From positions 43,851,402 to 43,915,401 of the forward strand of contig OV121086.1 in NCBI GenBank assembly GCA_921293015.1: a stretch of DNA of 64,000 nt, given 5' to 3'. Both the position numbers and the translations under genes were made by a program. Positions 49,915 to 62,446 of this stretch are shown here, piece by piece (the first letter of the stretch is position 1; every line of letters starts with the position of its first letter). Under the pieces are notes generated by a model, which worked only from the letters and a program-made list of their open reading frames with translations, was not told the origin of the DNA and did not search any database. The DNA is from Phorcus lineatus. Its lineage: Eukaryota > Mollusca > Gastropoda > Trochida > Trochidae.

Positions 49915-52430
49915 CCTTTGAAAATGGCGATTACGTCAAAATAAAGCAATTTCTACGAACTCTTTTTCCTTAGATATGACCTTTGGTTGACCGCAGTAGT
50001 CAAAAGAGCATATACATAGGTCTCGCGCCCAATTTTGACGCCTTTGATTTTCAAGCGTCGAGGGTTATGCCCCTTTGAAAATGGCGATTACGTCAAAATA
50101 AAGCAATTTCGACGAAATCTTTTTCCTTAGATATGACCTTTGGTTGACCGCAGTAGTCAAAAGAGCATATACATAGGTCTCGCGCCCAATTTTGACGCCT
50201 TTGATTTTCAAGCGTCGAGGGTTATGCCCCTTTGAAAATTGCGATTAGGTCAAAATAAAGTAATTTCGACGAAATCTTTTTCCTTAGATATGACCTTTGG
50301 TTGACCGCAGTAGTCAAAAGAGCATATACATAGGTCTCGCGCCCAATTTTGACGCCTTTGATTTTCAAGCGTCGAGGGTTATGCCCCTTTGAAAATGGCG
50401 ATTACGTCAAAATAAAGCAATTTCGACGAAATCTTTTTCCTTAGATATGACCTTTGGTTGACCGCAGTAGTCAAAAGAGCATATACATAGGTCTCGCGCC
50501 CAATTTTGACGCCTTTGATTTTCAAGCGTCGAGGGTTATGCCCCTTTGAAAATGGCGATTACGTCAAAATAAAGCAATTTCGACGAAATCTTTTTCCTTA
50601 GATATGACCTTTGGTTGACCGCAGTAGTCAAAAGAGCATATACATAGGTCTCGCGCCCATTTTTGACGCCTTTGATTTTCAAGCGTCGAGGGTTATGCCC
50701 CTTTGAAAATGGCGATTACGTCAAAATAAAGCAATTTCGACGAAATCTTTTTCCTTAGATATGACCTTTGGTTGACCGCAGTAGTCAAAAGAGCATATAC
50801 ATAGGTCTCGCGCCCAATTTTGACGCCTTTGATTTTCAAGCGTCGAGGGTTATGCCCCTTTGAAAATGGCGATTACGTCAAAATAAAGCAATTTCGACGA
50901 AATCTTTTTCCTTAGATATGACATTTGGTTGACCGCAGTAGTCAAAAGAGCATATACATAGGTCTCGCGCCCAATTTTGACGCCTTTGATTTTCAAGCGT
51001 CGAGGGTTATGCCTCTTTGAAAATGGCGATTACGTCAAAATAAAGCAATTTCGACGAAATCTTTTTCCTTAGATATGACCTTTGGTTGACCGCAGTAGTC
51101 AAAAGAGCATATACATAGGTCTCGCGCCCAATTTTGACGCCTTTGATTTTCAAGCGTCGAGGGTTATGCCCCTTTGAAAATGGCGATTACGTCAAAATAA
51201 AGCAATTTCGACGAAATCTTTTTCCTTAGATATGACCTTTGGTTGACCGCAGTAGTCTAAAGAGCATATACATAGGTCTCGCGCCCAATTTTGACGCCTT
51301 TGATTTTCAAGCGTCGAGGGTCATGCCCCTTTGAAAATGGCGATTACGTCAAAATAAAGCAATTTCGACGAAATCTTTTTCCTTAGATATGACCTTTGGT
51401 TGACCGCAGTAGTCAAAAGAGCATGTACATAGGTCTCGCGCCCAATTTTGACGCCTTTGGTTTTCAAGCGTCGAGGGTTATGCCCCTTTGAAAATGGTTA
51501 TTACGTCAAAATAAAGCAATTTTAAAGAAATATTTTTCCTTAGATATGACCTTTGGTTGACCGCAGTAGTCAAAAGAGCATATACATAGGTCTCGCGCCC
51601 AATTTTGACGCCTTTGATTTTCAAGCGTCGAGGGTTATGCCCCTTTGAAAATGGCGATTACGTCAAAATAAAGCAATTTCGACGAAATCTTTTTCCTTAG
51701 ATATGACCTTTGGTTGACCGCAGTAGTCAAAAGAGCATATACATAGGTCTCGCGCCCAATTTTGACGCCTTTGATTTTCAAGCGTCGAGGGTTATGCCCC
51801 TTTGAAAATGGCGATTACGTCAAAATAAAGCAATTTCGACGAAATCTTTTTCCTTAGATATGACCTTTGGTTGACCGCAGTAGTCTAAAGAGCATATACA
51901 TAGGTCTCGCGCCCAATTTTGACGCCTTTGATTTTCAAGCGTCGAGGGTCATGCCCCTTTGAAAATGGCGATTACGTCAAAATAAAGCAATTTCGACGAA
52001 ATCTTTTTCCTTAGATATGACCTTTGGTTGACCGCAGTAGTCAAAAGAGCATATACATAGGTATCGCGCCCAATTTTGACGCCTTTGATTTTCAAGCGTC
52101 GAGGGTTATGCCCCTTTGAAAATGGCGATTACGTCAAAATAAAGCAATTTCGACGAAATCTTTTTCCTTAGATATGACCTTTGGTTGACCGCAGTAGTCA
52201 AAAGAGCATATACATAGGTCTCGCGCCCAATTTTGACGCCTTTGATTTTCAAGCGTCGAGGGTTATGCCCCTTTGAAAATGGCGATTACGTCAAAATAAA
52301 GCAATTTCGACGAAATCTTTTTCCTTAGCTTTGACCTTTGGTTGACCGCAGTAGTCAAAAGAGCATATACATAGGTCTCGCGCCCAATTTTGACGCCTTT
52401 GATTTTCAAGCGTCGAGGGTTATGCCCCTT
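49915..52430. repeat. Empty-site paralog of the transposon insertion locus
   Basis: From 49,915 to 50,738 this block aligns without gaps to 34,176-34,999 (offset 15,739; shared GAACTC at 34,218/49,957 and GATTAGG plus AAGTAATTTCG at 34,504/50,243). From 50,736 onward it aligns to 41,633-43,300 (offset 9,103). The two alignments meet exactly at a single TTC at 50,736-50,738. I count about six differences in the 824-bp left part. Further left, the flank continues with a one-monomer difference (TATGTCC 33,451/49,347). Confidence 0.88.
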
Positions 52431-55400
52431 TGAAAATGGCGATTACGTCAAAATAAAGCAATTTCGACGAAATCTTTTTCCTTAGATATGACCTTTGGTT
52501 GACCGCAGTAGTCAAAAGAGCATATACATAGGTCTCGCGCCCAATTTTGACGCCTTTGATTTTCAAGCGTCGAGGGTTATGCCCCTTTGAAAATGGCGAT
52601 TACGTCAAAATAAAGCAATTTCGACGAAATCTTTTTCCTTAGATATGACCTTTGGTTGACCGCAGTAGTCAAAAGAGCATATACATAGGTCTCGCGCCCA
52701 ATTTTGACGCCTTTGATTTTCAAGCGTCGAGGGTCATGCCCCTTTGAAAATCGCGATTACGTCAAAATAAAGCAATTTCGACGAAATCTTTTTCCTTAGA
52801 TATGACCTTTGGTTGACCGCAGTAGTCAAAAGAGCATGTACATAGGTCTCGCGCCCAATTTTGACGCCTTTGGTTTTCAAGCGTCGAGGGTTATGCCCCT
52901 TTGAAAATGGTGATTACGTCAAAATAAAGCAATTTTAAAGAAATATTTTTCCTTAGATATGACCTTTGGTTGACCGCAGTAGTCAAAAGAGCATATACAT
53001 AGGTCTCGCGCCCAATTTTGACGCCTTTGATTTTCAAGCGTCGAGGGTTATGCCCCTTTGAAAATGGCGATTACGTCAAAATAAAGCAATTTCGACGAAA
53101 TCTTTTTCCTTAGATATGACAGTTGGTTGACCGCAGTAGTCAAAAGAGCATATACATAGGTCTCGCGCCCAATTTTGACGCCTTTGATTTTCAAGCGTCG
53201 AGGGTCATGCCCCTTTGAAAATGGCGATTACGTCAAAATAAAGCAATTTCGACGAAATCTTTTTCCTTAGATATGACCTTTGGTTGACCGCAGTAGTCAA
53301 AAGAGCATATACATAGGTATCGCGCCCAATTTTGACGCCTTTGATTTTCAAGCGTCGAGGGTTATGCCCCTTTGAAAATGGCGATTACGTCAAAATAAAG
53401 CAATTTCGACGAAATCTTTTTCCTTAGATATGACATTTGGTTGACCGCAGTAGTCAAAAGAGCATATACATAGGTCTCGCGCCCAATTTTGACGCCTTTG
53501 ATTTTCAAGCGTCGAGGGTTATGCCCCTTTGAAAATGGCGATTACGTCAAAATAAAGCAATTTCGACTAAATCTTTTTCCTTAGCTTTGACATTTGGTTG
53601 ACCGCAGTAGTCAAAAGAGCATATACATAGGTCTCGCGCCCAATTTTGACGCCTTTGATTTTCAAGCGTCGAGGGTTATGCCCCTTTGAAAATGGCGATT
53701 ACGTCAAAATAAAGCAATTTCGACGAAATCTTTTTCCTTAGATATGACCTTTGGTTGACCGCAGTAGTCAAAAGAGCATGTACATAGGTCTCGCGCCCAA
53801 TTTTGACGCCTTTGGTTTTCAAGCGTCGAGGGTTATGCCCCTTTGAAAATGGTTATTACGTCAAAATAAAGCAATTTTAAAGAAATATTTTTCCTTAGAT
53901 ATGACCTTTGGTTGACCGCAGTAGTCAAAAGAGCATATACATAGGTCTCGCGCCCAATTTTGACGCCTTTGATTTTCAAGCGTCGAGGGTTATGCCCCTT
54001 TGAAAATGGCGATTACGTCAAAATAAAGCAATTTCGACGAAATCTTTTTCCTTAGATATGACCTTTGGTTGACCGCAGTAGTCAAAAGAGCATATACATA
54101 GGTCTCGCGCCCAATTTTGACGCCTTTGATTTTCAAGCGTCGAGGGTTATGCCCCTTTGAAAATGGCGATTACGTCAAAATAAAGCAATTTCGACGAAAT
54201 CTTTTTCCTTAGATATGACCTTTGGTTGACCGCAGTAGTCAAAAGAGCATATACATAGGTCTCGCGCCCAATTTAGACGCCTTTGATTTTCAAGCGTCGA
54301 GGGTTGTGCCCCTTTGAAAATGGCGATTACTTTAAAATAAAGCAATTTCGACGAAATCTTTTTCCTTAGATATGACCTTTGGTTGACCGCAGTAGTCAAA
54401 AGAGCATATACATAGGTCTCGCGCCCAATTTTGACGCCTTTGATTTTCAAGCGTCGAGGGTTATGCCCCTTTGAAAATGGCGATTACGTCAAAATAAAGC
54501 AATTTCGACGAAATCTTTTTCCTTAGATATGACCTTTGGTTGACCGCAGTAGTCAAAAGAGCATATACATAGGTCTCGCGCCCAATTTTGACGCCTTTGA
54601 TTTTCAAGCGTCGAGGGTTATGCCCCTTTGAAAATGGCGATTACGTCAAAATAAAGCAATTTCGACGAAATCTTTTTCCTTAGCTTTGACCTTTGGTTGA
54701 CCGCAGTAGTCTAAAGAGCATATACATAGGTCTCGCGCCCAATTTTGACGCCTTTGATTTTCAAGCGTCGAGGGTTGTGCCCCTTTGAAAATGGCGTTAC
54801 TTAAAAATAAAGAAATTTCGACGAAATCTTTTTCCTTAGATATGACCTTTGGTTGACCGCAGTAGTCAAAAGAGCATATACATAGGTCTCGCGCCCAATT
54901 TTGACGCCTTTGATTTTCAAGCGTCGAGGGTTATGCCCCTTTGAAAATGGCGATTACGTCAAAATAAAGCAATTTCGACGAAATCTTTTTCCTTAGCTAT
55001 GTCCTTTGGTTGACCGCAGTAGTCAAAAAGAGCATATACATAGGTCTCGCGCCCAATTTTGACGCCTTTGATTTTCAAGCGTCGAGGGTTATGCCCCTTT
55101 GAAAATGGCGATTACGTCAAAATAAAGCAATTTCGACGAAATCTTTTTCCTTAGATATGACCTTTGGTTGACCGCAGTAGTCAAAAGAGCATATACATAG
55201 GTCTCGCGCCCAATTTTGACGCCTTTGATTTTCAAGCGTCGAGGGTTATGCCCCTTTGAAAATGGCGATTACGTCAAAATAAAGCAATTTCGACGAAATC
55301 TTTTTCCTTAGCTTTGACCTTTGGTTGACCGCAGTAGTCTAAAGAGCATATACATAGGTCTCGCGCCCAATTTTGACGCCTTTGATTTTCAAGCGTCGAG

Positions 55401-58400
55401 GGTTGTGCCCCTTTGAAAATGGCGATTACTTTAAAATAAAGCAATTTCGACGAAATCTTTTTCCTTAGATATGACCTTTGGTTGACCGCAGTAGTCAAAA
55501 GAGCATATACATAGGTCTCGCGCCCAATTTTGACGCCTTTGATTTTCAAGCGTCGAGGGTTATGCCCCTTTGAAAATGGCGATTACGTCAAAATAAAGCA
55601 ATTTCGACGAAATCTTTTTCCTTAGATATGACCTTTGGTTGACCGCAGTAGTCAAAAGAGCATATACATAGGTCTCGCGCCCAATTTTGACGCCTTTGAT
55701 TTTCAAGCGTCGAGGGTTATGCCCCTTTGAAAATGGCGATTACGTCAAAATAAAGCAATTTCGACGAAATCTTTTTCCTTAGCTTTGACCTTTGGTTGAC
55801 CGCAGTAGTCAAAAGAGCATATACATAGGTCTCGCGCCCAATTTTGACGCCTTTGGTTTTCAAGCGTTGAGGGTTATGCCCCTTTGAAAATGGCGATTAC
55901 GTCAAAATAAAGCAATTTCGACGAAATCTTTTTCCTTAGATATGACCTTTGGTTGACCGCAGTAGTCAAATGAGCATATACATAGGTCTCGCGCCCAATT
56001 TTGACGCCTTTGATTTTCAAGCGTCGAGGGTTATGCCCCTTTGAAAATGGCGATTACGTCAAAATAAAGCAATTTCGACGAAATCTTTTTCCTTAGATAT
56101 GACCTTTGGTTGACCGCAGTAGTCAAAAGAGCATATACATAGGTCTCGCGCCCAATTTTGACGCCTTTGATTTTCAAGCGTCGAGGGTCATGCCCCTTTG
56201 AAAATCGCGATTACGTCAAAATAAAGCAATTTCGACGAAATCTTTTTCCTTAGATATGACCTTTGGTTGACCGCAGTAGTCAAAAGAGCATGTACATAGG
56301 TCTCGCGCCCAATTTTGACGCCTTTGGTTTTCAAGCGTCGAGGGTTATGCCCCTTTGAAAATGGTTATTACGTCAAAATAAAGCAATTTTAAAGAAATAT
56401 TTTTCCTTAGATATGACCTTTGGTTGACCGCAGTAGTCAAAAGAGCATATACATAGGTCTCGCGCCCAATTTTGACGCCTTTGATTTTCAAGCGTCGAGG
56501 GTTATGCCCCTTTGAAAATGGCGATTACGTCAAAATAAAGCAATTTCGACGAAATCTTTTTCCTTAGATATGACCTTTGGTTGACCGCAGTAGTCAAAAG
56601 AGCATATACATAGGTCTCGCGCCCAATTTTGACGCCTTTGATTTTCAAGCGTCGAGGGTCATGCCCCTTTGAAAATGGCGATTACGTCAAAATAAAGCAA
56701 TTTCGACGAAATCTTTTTCCTTAGATATGACCTTTGGTTGACCGCAGTAGTCTAAAGAGCATATACATAGGTATCGCGCCCAATTTTGACGCCTTTGATT
56801 TTCAAGCGTCGAGGGTTATGCCCCTTTGAAAATGGCGATTACGTCAAAATAAAGCAATTTCGACGAAATCTTTTTCCTTAGATATGACATTTGGTTGACC
56901 GCAGTAGTCAAAAGAGCATATACATAGGTCTCGCGCCCAATTTTGACGCCTTTGATTTTCAAGCGTCGAGGGTTATGCCCCTTTGAAAATGGCGATTACG
57001 TCAAAATAAAGCAATTTCGACGAAATCTTTTTCCTTAGATATGACCTTTGGTTGACCGCAGTAGTCAAAAGAGCATATACATAGGTCTCGCGCCCAATTT
57101 TGATTCCTTTGATTTTCAAGCGTCGAGGGTTATGCCCCTTTGAAAATGGCGATTACGTCAAAATAAAGCAATTTCGACGAAATCTTTTTCCTTAGATATG
57201 ACATTTGGTTGACCGCAGTAGTCAAAAGAGCATATACATAGGTCTCGCGCCCAATTTTGACGCCTTTGATTTTCAAGCGTCGAGGGTCATGCCCCTTTGA
57301 AAATCGCGATTACGTCAAAATAAAGCAATTTCGACGAAATCTTTTTCCTTAGATATGACCTTTGGTTGACCGCAGTAGTCAAAAGAGCATGTACATAGGT
57401 CTCGCGCCCAATTTTGACGCCTTTGGTTTTCAAGCGTCGAGGGTTATGCCCCTTTGAAAATGGTTATTACGTCAAAATAAAGCAATTTTAAAGAAATATT
57501 TTTCCTTAGATATGACCTTTGGTTGACCGCAGTAGTCAAAAGAGCATATACATAGGTCTCGCGCCCAATTTTGACGCCTTTGATTTTCAAGCGTCGAGGG
57601 TTATGCCCCTTTGAAAATGGCGATTACGTCAAAATAAAGCAATTTCGACGAAATCTTTTTCCTTAGATATGACCTTTGGTTGACCGCAGTAGTCAAAAGA
57701 GCATATACATAGGTCTCGCGCCCAATTTTGACGCCTTTGATTTTCAAGCGTCGAGGGTTATGCCCCTTTGAAAATGGCGATTACGTCAAAATAAAGCAAT
57801 TTCGACGAAATCTTTTTCCTTAGATATGACCTTTGGTTGACCGCAGTAGTCTAAAGAGCATATACATAGGTCTCGCGCCCAATTTTGACGCCTTTGATTT
57901 CAAGCATCGAGGGTCATGCCCCTTTGAAAATGGCGATTACGTCAAAATAAAGCAATTTCGACGAAATCTTTTTCCTTAGATATGACCTTTGGTTGACCGC
58001 AGTAGTCAAAAGGGCATGTACATAGGTCTCGCGCCCAATTTTGACGCCTTTGGTTTTCAAGCGTCGAGGGTTATGCCCCTTTGAAAATGGTTATTACGTC
58101 AAAATAAAGCAATTTTAAAGAAATATTTTTCCTTAGATATGACCTTTGGTTGACCGCAGTAGTCAAAAGAGCATATACATAGGTCTCGCGCCCAATTTTG
58201 ACGCCTTTGATTTTCAAGCGTCGAGGGTTATGCCCCTTTGAAAATGGCGATTACGTCAAAATAAAGCAATTTCGACGAAATCTTTTTCCTTAGATATGAC
58301 CTTTGGTTGACCGCAGTAGTCAAAAGAGCATATACATAGGTCTCGCGCCCAATTTTGACGCCTTTGATTTTCAAGCGTCGAGGGTTATGCCCCTTTGAAA

Positions 58401-60483
58401 ATGGCGATTACGTCAAAATAAAGCAATTTCGACGAAATCTTTTTCCTTAGATATGACCTTTGGTTGACCGCAGTAGTCAAAAGAGCATATACATAGGTCT
58501 CGCGCCCAATTTTGACGCCTTTGATTTTCAAGCGTCGAGGGTTATGCCCCTTTGAAAATGGCGATTACGTCAAAATAAAGCAATTTCGACGAAATCTTTT
58601 TCCTTAGATATGACCTTTGGTTGACCGCAGTAGTCTAAAGAGCATATACATAGGTATCGCGCCCAATTTTGACGCCTTTGATTTTCAAGCGTCGAGGGTT
58701 ATGCCCCTTTGAAAATGGCGATTACGTCAAAATAAAGCAATTTCGACGAAATCTTTTTCCTTAGATATGACCTTTGGTTGACCGCAGTAGTCAAAAGAGC
58801 ATATACATAGGTCTCGCGCCCAATTTTGACGCCTTTGATTTTCAAGCGTCGAGGGTTATGCCCCTTTGAAAATGGCGATTACGTCAAAATAAAGCAATTT
58901 CGACGAAATCTTTTTCCTTAGCTTTGACCTTTGGTTGACCGCAGTAGTCAAAAGAGCATATACATAGGTCTCGCGCCCAATTTTGACGCCTTTGATTTTC
59001 AAGCGTCGAGGGTTATGCCCCTTTGAAAATGGCGATTACGTCAAAATAAAGCAATTTCGTCGAAATCTTTTTCCTTAGATATGACCTTTGGTTGACCGCA
59101 GTAGTCAAAAGAGCATATACATAGGTCTCGCGCCCAATTTTGACGCCTTTGATTTTCAAGCGTCGAGGGTTATGCCCCTTTGAAAATGGCGATTACGTCA
59201 AAATAAAGCAATTTCGACGAAATCTTTTTCCTTAGATATGACCTTTGGTTGACCGCAGTAGTCAAAAGAGCATATACATAGGTCTCGCGCCCAATTTTGA
59301 CGCCTTTGATTTTCAAGCGTCGAGGGTCATGCCCCTTTGAAAATCGCGATTACGTCAAAATAAAGCAATTTCGACGAACTCTTTTTCCTTAGATATGACC
59401 TTTGGTTGACCGCAGTAGTCAAAAGAGCATATACATAGGTCTCGCGCCCAATTTTGACGCCTTTGATTTTCAAGCGTCGAGGGTTATGCCCTTTGAAAAT
59501 GGCGATTACGTCAAAATAAAGCAATTTCGACGAAATCTTTTTCCTTAGATATGACCTTTGGTTGACCGCAGTAGTCAAAAGAGCATATACATAGGTCTCG
59601 CGCCCAATTTTGACGCCTTTGATTTTCAAGTGTCGAGGGTTATGCCCCTTTGAAAATGGCGATTAGGTCAAAATAAAGTAATTTCGACGAAATCTTTTTC
59701 CTTAGATATGACCTTTGGTTGACCGCAGTAGTCAAAAGAGCATATACATAGGTCTCGCGCCCAATTTTGACGCCTTTGATTTTCAAGCGTCGAGGGTTAT
59801 GCCCCTTTGAAAATGGCGATTACGTCAAAATAAAGCAATTTCGACGAAATCTTTTTCCTTAGATATGACATTTGGTTGACCGCAGTAGTCAAAAGAGCAT
59901 ATACATAGGTCTCGCGCCCAATTTTGACGCCTTTGATTTTCAAGCGTCGAGGGTTATGCCCCTTTGAAAATGGCGATTACGTCAAAATAAAGCAATTTCG
60001 ACGAAATCTTTTTCCTTAGATATGACATTTGGTTGACCGCAGTAGTCAAAAGAGCATATACATAGGTCTCGCGCCCAATTTTGACGCCTTTGATTTTCAA
60101 GCGTCGAGGGTTATGCCCCTTTGAAAATGGCGATTACGTCAAAATAAAGCAATTTCGACGAAATCTTTTTCCTTAGATATGACATTTGGTTGACCGCAGT
60201 AGTCAAAAGAGCATATACATAGGTCTCGCGCCCAATTTTGACGCCTTTGATTTTCAAGCGTCGAGGGTTATGCCCCTTTGAAAATGGCGATTACGTCAAA
60301 ATAAAGCAATTTCGACGAAATCTTTTTCCTTAGATATGACCTTTGGTTGACCGCAGTAGTCAAAAGAGCATGTACATAGGTCTCGCGCCCAATTTTGACG
60401 CCTTTGGTTTTCAAGCGTCGAGGGTTATGCCCCTTTGAAAATGGTTATTACGTCAAAATAAAGCAATTTTAAAGAAATATTTT
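51422..60483. repeat. Seven further copies of the divergent subtype
   Basis: The monomer type first seen at 42,319 recurs at 51,422-51,536, 52,835-52,949, 53,777-53,891, 56,289-56,403, 57,388-57,502, 58,015-58,129 and 60,369-60,483. Intervals are 9, 6, 16, 7, 4 and 15 monomers (the last two each short by one deleted base). The copy at 52,835 has GGTGATTACG rather than GGTTATTACG, which is one step from consensus and could be the ancestral form or a partial conversion. The monomer that follows is usually consensus. Confidence 0.9.
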
Positions 60484-61600
60484 TCCTTAGATATGACCTT
60501 TGGTTGACCGCAGTAGTCAAAAGAGCATATACATAGGTCTCGCGCCCAATTTAGACGCCTTTGATTTTCAAGCGTCGAGGGTTATGCCCCTTTGAAAATG
60601 GCGATTACGTCAAAATAAAGCAATTTCGACGAAATCTTTTTCCTTAGATATGACCTTTGGTTGACCGCAGTAGTCAAAAGAGCATGTACATAGGTCTCGC
60701 GCCCAATTTTGACGCCTTTGATTTTCAAGCGTCGAGGGTTATGCCCCTTTGAAAATGGCGATTACGTCAAAATAAAGCAATTTCGACGAAATCTTTTTCC
60801 TTAGATATGACCTTTGGTTGACCGCAGTAGTCTAAAGAGCATATACATAGGTCTCGCGCCCAATTTTGACGCCTTTGATTTTCAAGCGTCGAGGGTCATG
60901 CCCCTTTGAAAATGGCGATTACGTCAAAATAAAGCAATTTCGACGAAATCTTTTTCCTTAGATATGACCTTTGGTTGACCGCAGTAGTCTAAAGAGCATA
61001 TACATAGGTATCGCGCCCAATTTTGACGCCTTTGATTTTCAAGCGTCGAGGGTTATGCCCCTTTGAAAATGGCGATTACGTCAAAATAAAGCAATTTCGA
61101 CGAAATCTTTTTCCTTAGATATGACCTTTGGTTGACCGCAGTAGTCTAAAGAGCATATACATAGGTCTCGCGCCCAATTTTGACGCCTTTGATTTTCAAG
61201 CGTCGAGGGTCATGCCCCTTTGAAAATGGCGATTACGTCAAAATAAAGCAATTTCGACGAAATCTTTTTCCTTAGATATGACCTTTGGTTGACCGCAGTA
61301 GTCTAAAGAGCATATACATAGGTATCGCGCCCAATTTTGACGCCTTTGATTTTCAAGCGTCGAGGGTTATGCCCCTTTGAAAATGACGATTACGTCAAAA
61401 TAAAGCAATTTCGACGAAATCTTTTTCCTTAGATATGACCTTTGGTTGACCGCAGTAGTCAAAAGAGCATATACATAGGTCTCGCGCCCAATTTTGACGC
61501 CTTTGATTTTTCAAGCGTCGAGGGTTATGCCCCTTTGAAAATGGCGATTACGTCAAAATAAAGCAATTTCGACGAAATCTTTTTCCTTAGCTTTGACCTT
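59376..61600. repeat. Third, rearranged copy of the insertion-locus block
   Basis: GAACTC (59,376) to GATTAGG with AAGTAATTTCG (59,661) repeats the 286-bp spacing seen at 34,218 and 49,957, minus a known 1-bp loss. TTTTAAAG (60,465), TCTAAAG and GGTATCG (61,007) follow with the same internal spacing, but about three monomers are missing between the two parts. The exact empty site is therefore not preserved. Confidence 0.7.
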
Positions 61601-62185
61601 TGGTTGACCGCAGTAGTCAAAAGAGCATATACATAGGTCTCGCGCCCAATTTTGACGCCTTTGATTTTCAAGCGTCGAGGGTTATGCCCCTTTGAAAATG
61701 GCGATTACGTCAAAATAAAGCAATTTCGACGAAATCTTTTTCCTTAGATATGACCTTTGGTTGACCGCAGTTGTCAAAAGAGCATATACATAGGTCTCGC
61801 GCCCAATTTTGACGCCTTTGATTTTCAAGCGTCGAGGGTTGTGCCCCTTTGAAAATGGCGATTACGTCAAAATAAAGCAATTTCGACGAAATCTTTTTCC
61901 TTAGATATGACCTTTGGTTGACCGCAGTTGTCAAAAGAGCATATACATAGGTCTCGCGCCCAATTTTGACGCCTTTGATTTTCAAGCGTCGAGGGTTATG
62001 CCCCTTTAAAAATGGCGATTACGTCAAAATAAAGCAATTTCGACGAAATCTTTTTCCTTAGATATGACCTTTGGTTGACCGCAGTAGTCTAAAGAGCATA
62101 TACATAGGTCTCGCGCCCAATTTAGACGCCTTTGATTTTCAAGCGTCGAGGGTTGTGCCCCTTTGAAAATGGCGATTACGTCAAA

Positions 62186-62446
62186 ATAAAGCAATTTCGA
62201 CGAAATCTTTTTCCTTAGATATGACCTTTGGTTGACCGCAGTAGTCAAAAGAGCATATACATAGGTCTCGCGCACAATTTTGATTCCTTTGATTTTCAAG
62301 CGTCGAGGGTTATGCCCCTTAGATATGACCTTTGGTTGACCGCAGTAGTCAAAAGAGCATATACATAGGTCTCGCTTCCAATTTTGACGCCTTTGATTTT
62401 CAAGCGTCGAGGGTTATGCCCCTTTGAAAATGGCGATTACGTCAAA
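62186..62446. repeat. Fused monomer pair with a 53-bp deletion
   Basis: Two monomers span 261 bp instead of 314. At 62,320/62,321 ATGCCCCTT joins AGATATGACC, removing phase 136 of one monomer through phase 31 of the next, including the dyad. CCTT is shared at both original breakpoints, a 4-bp microhomology. Confidence 0.93.
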
